Shown: positions 15,567 through 24,010, counted from the first letter of the stretch. The stretch: 25,483 nt of DNA from Bacillota bacterium (GCA_012510325.1 JAAZIG010000302.1:1-25483), one strand, 5' to 3'. Numbers and translations are program-made. The notes: generated from the sequence alone by a model not told the origin.

Positions 15567-16685
15567 CTAACGCCCCCCGAAGGCATCTTTCATCCGGCCG
15601 ATAAAGCCCTTCTCCTTCTCTTCCGGGGCCTCGAGCTGGGCCAGCTCAGCCAGAAGTTCCTTTTCCCTGGCGGTAAGCCGTTTCGGAACGAGCACGTTTA
15701 TCTTTACGCGCAGATCCCCCCTTCCCCGCCCGTAGAGGCGGGGCATCCCCTTGCCCCGGAGTCGAAAGACCGTCCCCGGCTGGGTTCCCTCCGGGACCTT
15801 CATCGCTGCCATTCCATCAAGTGTCGGCACCTCCACCTCGGTGCCCAAAGCGGCAAGAGCCATCTGCAGAGGCAGCTCAAAGAGCAGATCGTCCTTGTCG
15901 CGCTGAAAAAGTTTGTGACGGCGCAGAGACACGACAACAAAAAGATCTCCCGGCGGGCCGCCGCGCACCCCCGCCTCGCCGCCGCCCTGGACCCGCAGGC
16001 GGGTCCCGTGGGCGATGCCGGGGGGAATCCTCACTTCGATAGTCCGCTCGCGCACAACGCGCCCCTGACCGCGGCAGTTCGGGCAGGGCTCTTTGACCAC
16101 GGTGCCCTTTCCGGAACAGTGCAGACAGGTCTGCACACTGACCATCCGGCCGAGGAGGGTATCACGGGTAACCTGCTGCTGCCCACTGCCGCCGCAGGCG
16201 GGGCATCGCTCCGGCTTGGTGCCGGGGCGGGCACCGCTGCCCTCGCAGTCCGGACAGCTTTCCGAACGGGACAGGCGGATCTTTTTTGCTCCGCCGTTAA
16301 AGGCATCCTCCAAAGTGATCTCCAGATCGTAGCGCAGGTGCTGCCCCTGCTCCGGTCCGGGGGGACGGCGTCCCCCAAAACCGCCGAAACCGCCAAAGCC
16401 GCCGAAGAAATCTTCAAAGATACTTTCGAAACCGCCGAAACCGCCTTCACCGCCGAAGCCCCCGTCATGGCCAAAGCGATCATAGCGTTCCCGCTTCTGG
16501 GGATCGGAGAGCACCTCATAAGCTTCATTGATCGCTTTGAATTTCTCCTCGGCCAGGGGATCTTCCTTGTTAAAATCCGGGTGGTAGCGGCGCGCCAGCT
16601 TGCGGTATGCCCTTTTTAACTCCTCCGCCGAGGCGCCCCGCTCCACCCCCAGGACTTCATAATAATCTCTTTTATCTGTAGCCAT
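15567..16685 (-). CDS. dnaJ: Chaperone DnaJ (Hsp40)
   Basis: DnaJ is the co-chaperone that delivers clients to DnaK and stimulates its ATPase. The 372-residue protein has the J domain with HPD at 35-37, a Gly/Phe-rich region at about 72-106, four CxxCxGxG zinc repeats at 144-151, 161-168, 187-194 and 201-208, and the C-terminal substrate domains. All parts are intact, a type I DnaJ. The ATG has only a weak ribosome binding site. It lies 25 bases after dnaK in the hrcA-grpE-dnaK-dnaJ operon, so it should be controlled by HrcA at the upstream CIRCE. Confidence 0.98.
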   Translation of the reverse strand: MATDKRDYYEVLGVERGASAEELKRAYRKLARRYHPDFNKEDPLAEEKFKAINEAYEVLSDPQKRERYDRFGHDGGFGGEGGFGGFESIFEDFFGGFGGFGGFGGRRPPGPEQGQHLRYDLEITLEDAFNGGAKKIRLSRSESCPDCEGSGARPGTKPERCPACGGSGQQQVTRDTLLGRMVSVQTCLHCSGKGTVVKEPCPNCRGQGRVVRERTIEVRIPPGIAHGTRLRVQGGGEAGVRGGPPGDLFVVVSLRRHKLFQRDKDDLLFELPLQMALAALGTEVEVPTLDGMAAMKVPEGTQPGTVFRLRGKGMPRLYGRGRGDLRVKINVLVPKRLTAREKELLAELAQLEAPEEKEKGFIGRMKDAFGGR

Positions 16686-16710
16686 CTAATTCACTCATTC
16701 TCCAGCCGGC

Positions 16711-18573
16711 TTATTCACCGGAACTTTCGTCATCTTTGATATCAAAATCAGCATCAACCACATTTTCATCCTGCTCCGGCGCCGGCTCGCCATCAGCCGC
16801 TTCCCCGCCGCCGGGGGCATCCCCGGGCTGCGCAGCGCGGGCCTGCTCGTAAAGCTTGGCCGAAAGCTCATGGAGATAGCTGTTTAGCTTTTCCGTCGCC
16901 TCATTGATTTTTTCCAGATCATCGCCCCGGGCAGCTTCTTGCAGCGCAGCCACCGCCTGACGCGCCTCCTCCGCCTTCTCCGGCTCAACCTTGTCGCCCA
17001 GCTCCTTGAGCGTCTTTTCAGCCTGATAGGCGAGGGCGTCGGCTTTGTTGCGCCCTTCGGCCAGCTCCTGCCACTTGCGATCATCCTCCGCATAGGTTTC
17101 GGCATCACGGATCATCTCATTGATCTGCTCTTTTTCCAGGCCGCTTGAAGAGGTGATCGTAATATGCTGCTCCTTGTTGGTCGCCAGATCCTTCGCCGAA
17201 ACGTTCACGATTCCGTTGGCATCGAGATCAAAGCTGACCTCGATCTGCGGCAGACCGCGCGGCGCCGGGGGGATCCCGTCGAGCATGAACCGGCCCAGGG
17301 TCTTGTTCGCCGATGCCCTGGAGCGCTCGCCCTGGAGCACATGGATCTCCACGCTGGTCTGATTGTCCGCTGCGGTGGAAAAGATCTGCTTTTTGCTCGT
17401 CGGAATGGTCGTGTTGCGCTCGATAATCCTGGTAAAAACATCGCCGAGGGTCTCGAGCCCCAAAGAGAGCGGAGTCACATCGAGAAGCAAAATATCCTTG
17501 GCCTCTCCGGCGAGAACGGCAGCCTGATAAGCGGCACCGAGGGCAACGACCTCGTCGGGGTTAACCCCCCGGTGCGGCTCTTTGCCCAGAAGGCGGCGGA
17601 TCGCCTCCTGCACCGCGGGAATGCGGGTCGATCCCCCCACCAGGATGATATGGTCGACCTGATCCGCCTCCAGACCGGCGTCGGAGAGCGCCTGGCGGGT
17701 CGGCTCCATCGTTTTCTCCACCAGATCGCCGGTCAGCTCTTCGAAACGAGCCCGGGTCAGGCTGATCTCGAGATGCTTCGGTCCCGCCTCTGTCGCGGTA
17801 ATAAAAGGCAGATTGATATCGGTGGAGGTCACCGAAGAGAGCTCCACCTTGGCCTTCTCCGCCGCCTCTTTGAGCCGCTGCAGAGCCATCCGGTCCTGGA
17901 GCAGATCAATGCCCTGATCTTTCTTAAACTCACCGGCGATATAACTGACAACCCGGTCGTCAAAGTCGTCGCCGCCGAGCCGGTTGTTGCCGCTGGTCGC
18001 GAGCACCTCGACCACATTATCGCCCAGCTCGAGCAGGGAGACATCGAAGGTGCCTCCGCCGAGATCGAAGACCAGAATCTTCTGCTCCCCTTTTTTGTCG
18101 AGACCGTAAGCGAGCGCCGCCGCAGTGGGCTCGTTGATAATGCGCAGCACCTCCAGGCCGGCGATGGTGCCGGCATCCTTGGTCGCCTGGCGCTGGCTGT
18201 CGCTGAAGTAAGCCGGGACAGTGACCACCGCCCGGGTGATCTTCTCGCCCAGAAAATCTTCGGCATCGCTTTTCAGTTTTTGCAAAATCATCGCGGCGAT
18301 CTCCTGGGGGGTCAGTTTTTTCCCGTCGATCTCCGCCCGGAATCCTGTGCCCATCTCCCGCTTGATCGAGAGGATGGTCCGATCGGGATTGGTAATAGCC
18401 TGTCTCTTGGCCACCTGGCCCACCAGTCGCTGACCGTCCTTGGTAAAAGCCACCGCTGATGAAGTGAGACGGCTCCCTTCGGCATTCGGTATGATTTCAG
18501 GTTCGCTGCCCATCATCACGGCGATCACTGAATTTGTCGTCCCCAGATCAATTCCCACTACTTTGCCCATCAT
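16711..18573 (-). CDS. dnaK: Chaperone DnaK (Hsp70)
   Basis: DnaK is the ATP-dependent Hsp70 chaperone. The 620-residue protein begins with the nucleotide-binding domain (GIDLGTTNSV near the start, IINEPTAAALAYG, FDLGGGTFDVS, LVGGSTRIPAV), followed by the linker region near DVTPLSLGLET, the substrate domain and a helical lid. The C-terminal tail ends in an acidic segment. Two ATGs occur in a row; AGGAGG lies five bases before the first and eight before the second, and the second gives the usual MGKVVGIDLG terminus. It lies 30 bases after grpE. Some annotators would place the start at 18570. Confidence 0.98.
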   Translation of the reverse strand: MMGKVVGIDLGTTNSVIAVMMGSEPEIIPNAEGSRLTSSAVAFTKDGQRLVGQVAKRQAITNPDRTILSIKREMGTGFRAEIDGKKLTPQEIAAMILQKLKSDAEDFLGEKITRAVVTVPAYFSDSQRQATKDAGTIAGLEVLRIINEPTAAALAYGLDKKGEQKILVFDLGGGTFDVSLLELGDNVVEVLATSGNNRLGGDDFDDRVVSYIAGEFKKDQGIDLLQDRMALQRLKEAAEKAKVELSSVTSTDINLPFITATEAGPKHLEISLTRARFEELTGDLVEKTMEPTRQALSDAGLEADQVDHIILVGGSTRIPAVQEAIRRLLGKEPHRGVNPDEVVALGAAYQAAVLAGEAKDILLLDVTPLSLGLETLGDVFTRIIERNTTIPTSKKQIFSTAADNQTSVEIHVLQGERSRASANKTLGRFMLDGIPPAPRGLPQIEVSFDLDANGIVNVSAKDLATNKEQHITITSSSGLEKEQINEMIRDAETYAEDDRKWQELAEGRNKADALAYQAEKTLKELGDKVEPEKAEEARQAVAALQEAARGDDLEKINEATEKLNSYLHELSAKLYEQARAAQPGDAPGGGEAADGEPAPEQDENVVDADFDIKDDESSGE

Positions 18574-18603
18574 AACAACCTCCTTTACAACTCACTATTT
18601 TTG

Positions 18604-19173
18604 TTATTTTACAGCCACCCTGGCCGGGCGTAAAACGCGTTCCTTGTAAAGATAACCCTTCTGGATCTCCTCAACAACGCTGCCCGGCTCCCCCCGGCCC
18701 TCGGGGCTCTGCATGACCGCCTCATGAAAATGGGGATCAAAAGCCTTGCCCAGAGCCTCCACCGGCACAACCCCCTCCTGCTCGAGCAGCTGCAGCAGCT
18801 GTTTTTGAATCATGGCGAGACCTTTGAGGTGAGACTCGGGAACAGCGACATCCTCACGGGCTGTGGCCAGGGCCAGGTCCAAATTATCAAGTACGTCGAG
18901 CAACCTCTTCAAAAACCCGGAGAGTCCGTAGTTGCGGATCTCCTCTTCTTTCTTGCGGCTGATCCGGCGAAAGTTATCCAGATCGGCCTGCTTGCGCTGC
19001 ACCAGATTGACCAGCTCCTCCCGCTGGCAGAGCCAATCCTCCACCCCGGCCGGAACCGGACCCTCCTTCTCTGCGGGCGGTGCCTCGGAAACAGGGTGCT
19101 CTGCACCGTTTTCCAGGGCGGCGCCCCCGTTTTCCTCATCTGTAATCAATCTTTCTTTATTCTCCTTCTCCAT
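18604..19173 (-). CDS. grpE: Nucleotide exchange factor GrpE
   Basis: GrpE releases ADP from DnaK and acts as a thermosensor. The 189-residue protein has an acidic, low-complexity N-terminus, a long coiled helix with QADLDNFRRISRKKEEEI, and the beta domain with FDPHFHEAV and GYLYKERVLRPARVAV, the family signature. It lies between hrcA and dnaK with short gaps of about 40 and 30 bases, the standard class I heat-shock order, and should be under HrcA/CIRCE control. The ATG has a modest CAGGGG site. Confidence 0.97.
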   Translation of the reverse strand: MEKENKERLITDEENGGAALENGAEHPVSEAPPAEKEGPVPAGVEDWLCQREELVNLVQRKQADLDNFRRISRKKEEEIRNYGLSGFLKRLLDVLDNLDLALATAREDVAVPESHLKGLAMIQKQLLQLLEQEGVVPVEALGKAFDPHFHEAVMQSPEGRGEPGSVVEEIQKGYLYKERVLRPARVAVK

Positions 19174-19213
19174 ACGGGCAACCCCTGTTCAATTGTGAGA
19201 TAACGATCGATCC

Positions 19214-20248
19214 CTATCGATCTGAACTTAGCGTTTCATTGAGCTGATCAACGAGGCGGCGCAACACAGCGATGACCCACTGATAATCCATCCTCGTCGG
19301 CCCGATTACCCCCACCGATCCGAGGATGCGCCGGTTTATTTTATAGGCTGCCGTGATCAGGGTGCACTCCTGGATATCCTCGTGTTCGTTCTCCGTTCCG
19401 ATCCTGATGACAATGCCGTCTTCATCCAAATTTTGCTCTAAGATTTCAAAGAGAAGCGATTCCTTTTCGAAAAGCGAAAGCATCTGGTGGATCTTTTCAA
19501 CGCTTCTAAATTCGGGCTGGTTTAGAATATTGGTCGTGCCGCCCAAAAAAACGCGGGCCTGCTGCTCCTCCCGCAGGCTCTCTTCCAAAAGGATGAACGC
19601 CTGCTCCAGAATCTCCAGGCGCCGGAAAAGATCGCGCTTTAACTCATTGATCAGCGAAGTGGTCACCTGATCGATGCTCAGGCCGTACAGCTTCTGATTC
19701 AAGTATGAAACCACCTGGTGCAGCTCGGCGGGGGACAGGGTCTGGTTCAGATCGATCACCTTGTTCTTGATGAACCCGCTGTCCGTGATCAGCACCACCA
19801 AACCTCTTGTTTCATCGAGAGGCAGGATCCGCATCTGCTGAAAAGTGCTCTTCTGAAACTGCGGTCCCATAATCAGGGAGGTCTGGTTGGTTACCGAGGA
19901 GAGAACCCGCACCGCATTGGCGATAATTTGCTCGATCTCGCGCATCTTGTCAAAACTGAGCGAGCGGCAGATCGAGAGCTCCTCTTTTTCGGTGAGCTGA
20001 CCTGCCCCCATGAGGTGGTCGACATAGTAACGGTAGCCCTTCTGCGAGGGGATCCTCCCGGCAGAAGTATGGGGCTGCTCCAGATAGGCCATCTCTTCAA
20101 GATCGGCCATCTCGTTGCGAATGGTAGCCGAGCTGAGCCCAATACGGTAAGAGCGGGCCACCGTCCGCGAGCCGACGGGCTCGGCGGTCTGGATATGGCT
20201 GGCCACTACAGCATGCAAAATCCGTTTTTTCCTTTCACTGAGCTCCAC
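19214..20248 (-). CDS. hrcA: Heat-inducible transcription repressor HrcA
   Basis: HrcA represses class I heat-shock genes by binding CIRCE and is folded by GroEL. The product is about 344 residues: an N-terminal winged-helix domain (SERKKRILHAVVASHI, then SSATIRNEMADLEEMAYLEQ and HTSAGRIPSQKGYRYYVD) and a GAF-like dimerisation domain. The frame is open to 20275, but that GTG lies inside the CIRCE element. The GTG at 20248, seven bases after AGGAG, gives the usual N-terminus and is chosen. It leads the operon hrcA-grpE-dnaK-dnaJ and represses its own promoter. In Bacillus lepA and hemN precede it; here they are absent. Confidence 0.97.
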   Translation of the reverse strand: MELSERKKRILHAVVASHIQTAEPVGSRTVARSYRIGLSSATIRNEMADLEEMAYLEQPHTSAGRIPSQKGYRYYVDHLMGAGQLTEKEELSICRSLSFDKMREIEQIIANAVRVLSSVTNQTSLIMGPQFQKSTFQQMRILPLDETRGLVVLITDSGFIKNKVIDLNQTLSPAELHQVVSYLNQKLYGLSIDQVTTSLINELKRDLFRRLEILEQAFILLEESLREEQQARVFLGGTTNILNQPEFRSVEKIHQMLSLFEKESLLFEILEQNLDEDGIVIRIGTENEHEDIQECTLITAAYKINRRILGSVGVIGPTRMDYQWVIAVLRRLVDQLNETLSSDR

Positions 20249-20268
20249 CGGACATCTCCTCCGTCCGT

Positions 20269-20295
20269 TTAGCACTCTAAAGCAGCGAGTGCTAA
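20269..20295 (-). promoter_or_regulatory. CIRCE element, HrcA operator
   Basis: TTAGCACTC and GAGTGCTAA are separated by nine bases, an exact match to the CIRCE consensus. It lies just downstream of the promoter and about 20 bases before the hrcA start, the normal position for HrcA repression of the dnaK operon. Confidence 0.97.
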
Positions 20296-20307
20296 CTACC
20301 TTTTAAC

Positions 20308-20336
20308 AAAATATCATCCGTCCGGTGTTTTGTCAA
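20308..20336 (-). promoter_or_regulatory. Sigma-A promoter of the hrcA-grpE-dnaK-dnaJ operon
   Basis: On the minus strand a perfect TTGACA (20331-20336) and TATTTT (20308-20313) are 17 bases apart. Transcription would start near 20301, placing CIRCE in the first 35 transcribed bases. The promoter sits directly after the yqxA-like gene, so the heat-shock operon is transcribed independently of spoIIP. Confidence 0.88.
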
Positions 20337-20354
20337 GGATTTTGCCCGGCTAAA

Positions 20355-20603
20355 TTATCTCTTCCCCCCCTGTCGGCGGTCACTAACATCGAAGAGCCTG
20401 TCGAGATAGAGATGCGCCGTCCAGCCGGCAAAGGTAAGAGTGAACCCCAGCCCCTTAGCAGAATCGTGGCTGACCGAAAAAGCCTCCTGCCGGTACGGCT
20501 GGGCTGCCATCACGGCGGTGCCCCGTTCAACAATATTCAGTCCGGCGTAAAGCAAAACCAGCAACAGAAACAGCAACCCCAGCCAGGCGGCGGGTTCGCG
20601 CAA
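20355..20603 (-). CDS. Small membrane protein, YqxA-like by position
   Basis: The 82-residue product has one hydrophobic helix at about residues 5-24, LGLLFLLLVLLYAGLNIVE, followed by a polar region and a basic end. In Bacillus yqxA follows spoIIP and precedes lepA-hemN-hrcA, and codes for a small membrane protein of similar layout. Order and topology suggest the same gene, but sequence similarity is too short to be sure. The start is probably TTG at 20603 after a G-rich site. It follows spoIIP by 58 bases and may be co-transcribed with it during sporulation. Confidence 0.65.
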   Translation of the reverse strand: MREPAAWLGLLFLLLVLLYAGLNIVERGTAVMAAQPYRQEAFSVSHDSAKGLGFTLTFAGWTAHLYLDRLFDVSDRRQGGKR

Positions 20604-20661
20604 CGGGATCCCCCCCGAAGGTATGGTTCTAGTTAATCTTTACAGATAGGGGCGGGGCTAT

Positions 20662-21813
20662 TCAGCGCGGTGTGAAAAAGAGATGATAGGTGCGGGCGAT
20701 GGCCTCGGCCAGGTAGGGAAGTGCATCCAGGGCCTCGTCGATACTATTTTCGTGGCCGCCCAGCTCGAGCAGAATGGCATAGGGATGCAGATCCTGGTTG
20801 TAGAGCAGATCCTGCTGCATAACCCCCCGGGAGAGAGGCGCCAGCACCGCCTCCAGCTCGTTTTCCAGAGAGAAGACCAGTTCGAGATTTTGGGCCGCTC
20901 CCGGATTGCGGCAGCCATGCACCATGAGGATGCTGGCCAGCTCCCGCTCCCCCACCACAGCAGTGGTCCTCGAGCGGGCAACGCCGTCGCGGTGCAGATC
21001 GATAACCAGCTCCACAGAGGGATTTTCAGCAATGAGTTCCTTAATTACCGGACGCGCCTTGCGGTAGGCCTCACGGCGGGGTTGATCATATATTTCAAGG
21101 TGGTGCAGTACCGCCAACCCGTAGTTTTCCTCCAGCATGCGGGCAAGCTCCGCCCCTGCAGTGACAACGGTGGGGACTGAACCCGCAGCAGCAGTGCCGG
21201 GGATGAAGGATTCGGAACCGTGAGTATGGTAAAGCAGAATCTTCGGCGCACCGTCCCCGTCGGGGGGTAAAGGGGAAAGCGAACCGCCCCAGGGCTGGGA
21301 TCCGGGATCCGGCTTATCGGAATCCGCCGGGGGCGAAGCGGTGTTCATCGGGGGGGCCGGGGTTGCCGCCGGCAGAGAGACGGCCTTCCCCGCCGCCAGC
21401 TCCAGGTTCAAAAAAGTGAAAGGACAGGCGGGGTTGATCCCCGTAAGAGTGTAGAGCACCGTGCAGAGCAGCGCACGGATCCGGACGCGGCCCTCTGCAT
21501 ACGGCGGTTGCAAAGAGGGAATTTCAAAACCCAGCAGCAGCTCATAGAAGCAGGTGGAGACTCCCGCTTCCACCCCGGCAGCGCCCTCGACCGGCGCTCT
21601 TTCCACCGGGGCCTGCTCTGCAGCGGGGCGGCGCAGCATCGCTGAAGAGAAAAGCAGCAGAAGAAACAGAAGGGCCGCCGCCGCAACAGCAGCGAAGCGC
21701 CGCCTGAACAGACGCCGTTTCGCTCTGCTGAACCGGCGAAAACGAACCGGCCGGTTATGCCGCCTGTCCGATCTTGGCGAGCCGGTTATCCCTGTGCTCT
21801 TCCTTTGTGACAA
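20662..21813 (-). CDS. spoIIP: Stage II sporulation protein P (SpoIIP)
   Basis: SpoIIP is a membrane-anchored peptidoglycan amidase and endopeptidase that, with SpoIID and SpoIIM, drives septal wall thinning and engulfment of the forespore. The product is about 383 residues: a basic cytoplasmic N-terminus, one membrane helix at about residues 40-57, a proline-rich linker, and the catalytic domain. The domain shows ILLYHTHGSESF (His196, His198), VIDLHRDG (His274) and LELGGHENS, which fit the zinc amidase site. The open frame starts at a GTG at 21828 that is inside the GGTGGAGGAG ribosome binding site; the TTG at 21813, six bases after it, is preferred. gpr, its usual upstream partner, is absent; iscU precedes it. 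Confidence 0.93.
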   Translation of the reverse strand: MSQRKSTGITGSPRSDRRHNRPVRFRRFSRAKRRLFRRRFAAVAAAALLFLLLLFSSAMLRRPAAEQAPVERAPVEGAAGVEAGVSTCFYELLLGFEIPSLQPPYAEGRVRIRALLCTVLYTLTGINPACPFTFLNLELAAGKAVSLPAATPAPPMNTASPPADSDKPDPGSQPWGGSLSPLPPDGDGAPKILLYHTHGSESFIPGTAAAGSVPTVVTAGAELARMLEENYGLAVLHHLEIYDQPRREAYRKARPVIKELIAENPSVELVIDLHRDGVARSRTTAVVGERELASILMVHGCRNPGAAQNLELVFSLENELEAVLAPLSRGVMQQDLLYNQDLHPYAILLELGGHENSIDEALDALPYLAEAIARTYHLFFTPR

Positions 21814-21845
21814 AAATATCTCCTCCACCGGGTATGAAACATTAA

Positions 21846-21873
21846 TCTATATGCCGGGGAGGAAGATTTATGC
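21846..21873 (-). promoter_or_regulatory. Candidate sigma-E-like promoter for spoIIP
   Basis: On the minus strand GCATAAAT (21866-21873) and CATATAGA (21846-21853) are 12 bases apart, about 33 bases before the spoIIP start. spoIIP is sigma-E-dependent in Bacillus. The motif is a partial match and shares its 12-base spacing with the yqfC candidate in this window. Confidence 0.35.
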
Positions 21874-21883
21874 GTTCGGAGGA

Positions 21884-22264
21884 TCAAGCGCGAGAAGAGC
21901 TCTGTTTAATCCTGTACTTGGCGATGGCATCCTTGAGGGCATCAGCGGCGAGGTTGGAACAGTGCATCTTAAGCGGAGGCAGTCCGCCGAGCTCGAGGGC
22001 AACATCCTCATTTGTCACCCGCTGTGCTTCCTCTAAAGTCTTTCCCTTGACCATCTCGGTGAGCATGCTGCTGCTGGCAATTGCCGCGCCGCAGCCGAAA
22101 GTTTGGAACTTCACTCCGGTGATTCTATCCTGTTCAATCTTCAGATAGATCTTCATGGTATCACCGCATTTAAAGCTCCCCGCCTCACCGATGATGTCGG
22201 CTTCCGGCATCTCTCCGACATTGCGCGGGTTGGTAAAATGATCGACCACCTTATCATTGTACAT
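21884..22264 (-). CDS. iscU: Iron-sulfur cluster scaffold protein IscU/NifU-like
   Basis: IscU is the scaffold on which Fe-S clusters are built before transfer to apo-proteins. The 126-residue product has the three cluster cysteines Cys33 (KCGD, with Asp35), Cys58 (FGCGAA) and Cys102 (HCSNLA), and starts with the typical YNDKVVDHFTNPRNVG. It follows iscS by 14 bases and works with it. Many clostridia have this NifU-like N-terminal-domain-only form. The C-terminus ends in a short Ser-rich tail. It is the last gene of the iscR-iscS-iscU unit. Confidence 0.95.
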   Translation of the reverse strand: MYNDKVVDHFTNPRNVGEMPEADIIGEAGSFKCGDTMKIYLKIEQDRITGVKFQTFGCGAAIASSSMLTEMVKGKTLEEAQRVTNEDVALELGGLPPLKMHCSNLAADALKDAIAKYRIKQSSSRA

Positions 22265-22278
22265 GGACAGGAGCCTCC

Positions 22279-23448
22279 TTATGATTGTTTCCCGGGATAC
22301 AGCGCCGACATTTTCCGCAATCTATCGACAAGAGGCGCCAGGACTGCCAAAACATAATCCACGCAGCCGTCGCTGTTCCCCCGCCCCAAAGTCAAACGCA
22401 GGGAACCGCGGGCCAGCTGAAGGCCCAGCCCCATCGCCATGAGTACATGAGAGGGCTCCAGCGAACCGGAAGTGCAGGCTGAACCGCTGGAGGCGGCAAC
22501 CCCTTCCAGATCAAGCCCCAGAAGCAGCGCTTCACCCTCAATATAATTAAAGCTGACATTAACATTTCCCGGCAGGCGGGAAGAAGGATGTCCGTTAAGC
22601 ACGGCATCGCCCATAGCCAAAAGCCCCTCAATAAGCCTATCCCGCAGCGCCTTGAGCCGCCGGCTCTTTTCGGGAAGCTCCTCCACAGCCAGCGTCAGCG
22701 CCCGGGCCAGCCCGATGATCCCGGGCACATTTTCAGTGCCCGGCCGCAGCTGCCTTTCCTGCCCCCCGCCGCTGTAAAGCGGCGTTAGCGGGGTGTCCCG
22801 GCGCACATAGAGCGCGCCCACCCCCTTGGGTCCGTTGAACTTGTGCGCCGAAAGGGAGAGAAGGTCAACTTTCATCTCCCGCACATCCACAGGCAGCTGT
22901 CCCACCGCCTGAACGGCGTCGGTATGAAAAAGGATCCCCCGTTCCCGGGCCAGCGCCCCGATCTCGGCCACCGGCTCAACGGTGCCGACCTCATTATTTG
23001 CCGTCATGACAGAGATGAGAAAGGTTTCCGGCTTGAGGGCCCGTGCCACTGTCTCCGGGGAAACCAGACCGTAGCGGTCCACGGGCAATAAGGTAACTTC
23101 AAAGCCCTCCCCCGCCAGCTCCCGGCAGACATCGAGGACAGCGTGGTGCTCCACGGAGGAGGTGAGCAGATGCCCTTTCCCCCGGCGGGCCTGTGCCGCT
23201 CCCCTGATCGCAATATTGTTGGCCTCTGTTCCACCGGAAGTAAAGATGATCTCCTCCGGCTCCGCGCCCAGGGCCAAAGCTGTCTCTTCGCGAGCCCGTT
23301 CAATCGCCGTCCGGACCTTCCGGCCCGGAGAATGCAGACTCGAAGGGTTCCCGTATCTCTCCTGCAGGAAAGGAAGCATCGCTTCCAGAGCTTCTTTGCG
23401 CAGCGGTGATGTGGCCCCGTGATCCAGATAAACCTGCCGTTTCTGCAA
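22279..23448 (-). CDS. iscS: Cysteine desulfurase IscS/NifS
   Basis: This PLP enzyme takes sulfur from cysteine for Fe-S clusters and tRNA thiolation. The 389-residue protein has YLDHGATSP at the start, the PLP lysine in SLSAHKFNGPKG (Lys203), the substrate-binding region around RPGTENVPG, and the catalytic Cys325 in SGSACTSGSLEPSHVL. Spacing around Cys325 fits the IscS/NifS class I group. Length is normal. It lies 15 bases after the Rrf2 regulator and 14 before iscU, so it is co-transcribed. MnmH and MtaB in this window also depend on sulfur transfer chemistry, though no physical link is shown. Confidence 0.96.
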   Translation of the reverse strand: MQKRQVYLDHGATSPLRKEALEAMLPFLQERYGNPSSLHSPGRKVRTAIERAREETALALGAEPEEIIFTSGGTEANNIAIRGAAQARRGKGHLLTSSVEHHAVLDVCRELAGEGFEVTLLPVDRYGLVSPETVARALKPETFLISVMTANNEVGTVEPVAEIGALARERGILFHTDAVQAVGQLPVDVREMKVDLLSLSAHKFNGPKGVGALYVRRDTPLTPLYSGGGQERQLRPGTENVPGIIGLARALTLAVEELPEKSRRLKALRDRLIEGLLAMGDAVLNGHPSSRLPGNVNVSFNYIEGEALLLGLDLEGVAASSGSACTSGSLEPSHVLMAMGLGLQLARGSLRLTLGRGNSDGCVDYVLAVLAPLVDRLRKMSALYPGKQS

Positions 23449-23463
23449 GGCGCAGCCTCCTTA

Positions 23464-23910
23464 TTAACTGCCGGCCTGTTTGACCAGCCGGTCCGGTTTT
23501 GGCCCGATCAGCTCATCCAGGGAAACGCTGTCCAACACCTCGTTGATCCGATCCCTCAGTTTTTCCCAGACATGGCGGGTCCGACAGGCCTCGCTCCGGT
23601 GACAGCGGCTTTCCTTGCCGTCACTGTGAGCAAGACAGTTTACCGGTGTGATCGGCCCCTCCAGGGCTCGGACAATATCGCCGACGTTGATCCGCTCCGG
23701 CGGGTGTGACAGGTAGTAGCCTCCCCGGGCTCCCCGAACGCTGCTGACGAGGCCGGCTCTCCGCAGATCCAAAAAGATCTGCTCCAGAAATTGAAAAGAG
23801 ATATCCTCACTGCGGGAGATCTCCCTCAGGGAAAGGGGTCCGGAGCGATCGTGCAAAGCCAGGACGCTCATCGCCCTGACACCGTACTCCACTCTGGCCG
23901 ACAGTTTCAT
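23464..23910 (-). CDS. iscR: Rrf2-family regulator, IscR-like
   Basis: Rrf2 proteins are winged-helix regulators, and IscR senses Fe-S status by carrying a [2Fe-2S] cluster. The 148-residue product has the helix-turn-helix region ISFQFLEQIFLDLRRAGLV, the wing RGARGGYYL, and three cysteines, Cys92, Cys103 and Cys109. The first and last are near the positions of Cys92 and Cys104 in E. coli IscR, but the spacing (11 and 6) differs from the E. coli 6 and 6, with His113 nearby. The ATG at 23910 follows GAGGGGTGA at good spacing; a GTG at 23919 lies within that site. It heads the iscR-iscS-iscU unit and probably regulates it. Confidence 0.9.
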   Translation of the reverse strand: MKLSARVEYGVRAMSVLALHDRSGPLSLREISRSEDISFQFLEQIFLDLRRAGLVSSVRGARGGYYLSHPPERINVGDIVRALEGPITPVNCLAHSDGKESRCHRSEACRTRHVWEKLRDRINEVLDSVSLDELIGPKPDRLVKQAGS

Positions 23911-23934
23911 CAGGCTCACCCCTCTATATCCGAC

Positions 23935-23951
23935 TAATCCACTCGGGATTA
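23935..23951 (-). promoter_or_regulatory. Inverted repeat, candidate Rrf2/IscR operator
   Basis: TAATCC and GGATTA form a perfect inverted repeat around a 5-base centre. It lies in the 5' untranslated region, about 25 bases before the iscR start and 30 bases after the -10 element. It could be an autoregulatory operator; the sequence alone does not prove binding. Confidence 0.4.
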
Positions 23952-23981
23952 TATTCTAAAAAATAAACTTCTTCCAGTAAG

Positions 23982-24010
23982 AGAATAGCACCGCTTTTCG
24001 CCACTGTCAA
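23982..24010 (-). promoter_or_regulatory. Sigma-A promoter of iscR-iscS-iscU
   Basis: A perfect TTGACA (24005-24010) and TATTCT (23982-23987) are separated by 17 bases on the minus strand. Transcription would begin near 23975, leaving a leader of about 65 bases that carries the candidate operator. Confidence 0.82.

Noticed and set aside
17164..18459. Long plus-strand frame of 431 codons opposite dnaK
   Set aside because: It lies wholly antisense to an intact dnaK, has no recognisable domain, and reflects the GC-rich third positions of the real gene.
20249..20275. Upstream GTG start for hrcA at 20275
   Set aside because: It lies in the CIRCE operator and has no ribosome binding site; the GTG at 20248 has AGGAG at correct spacing.
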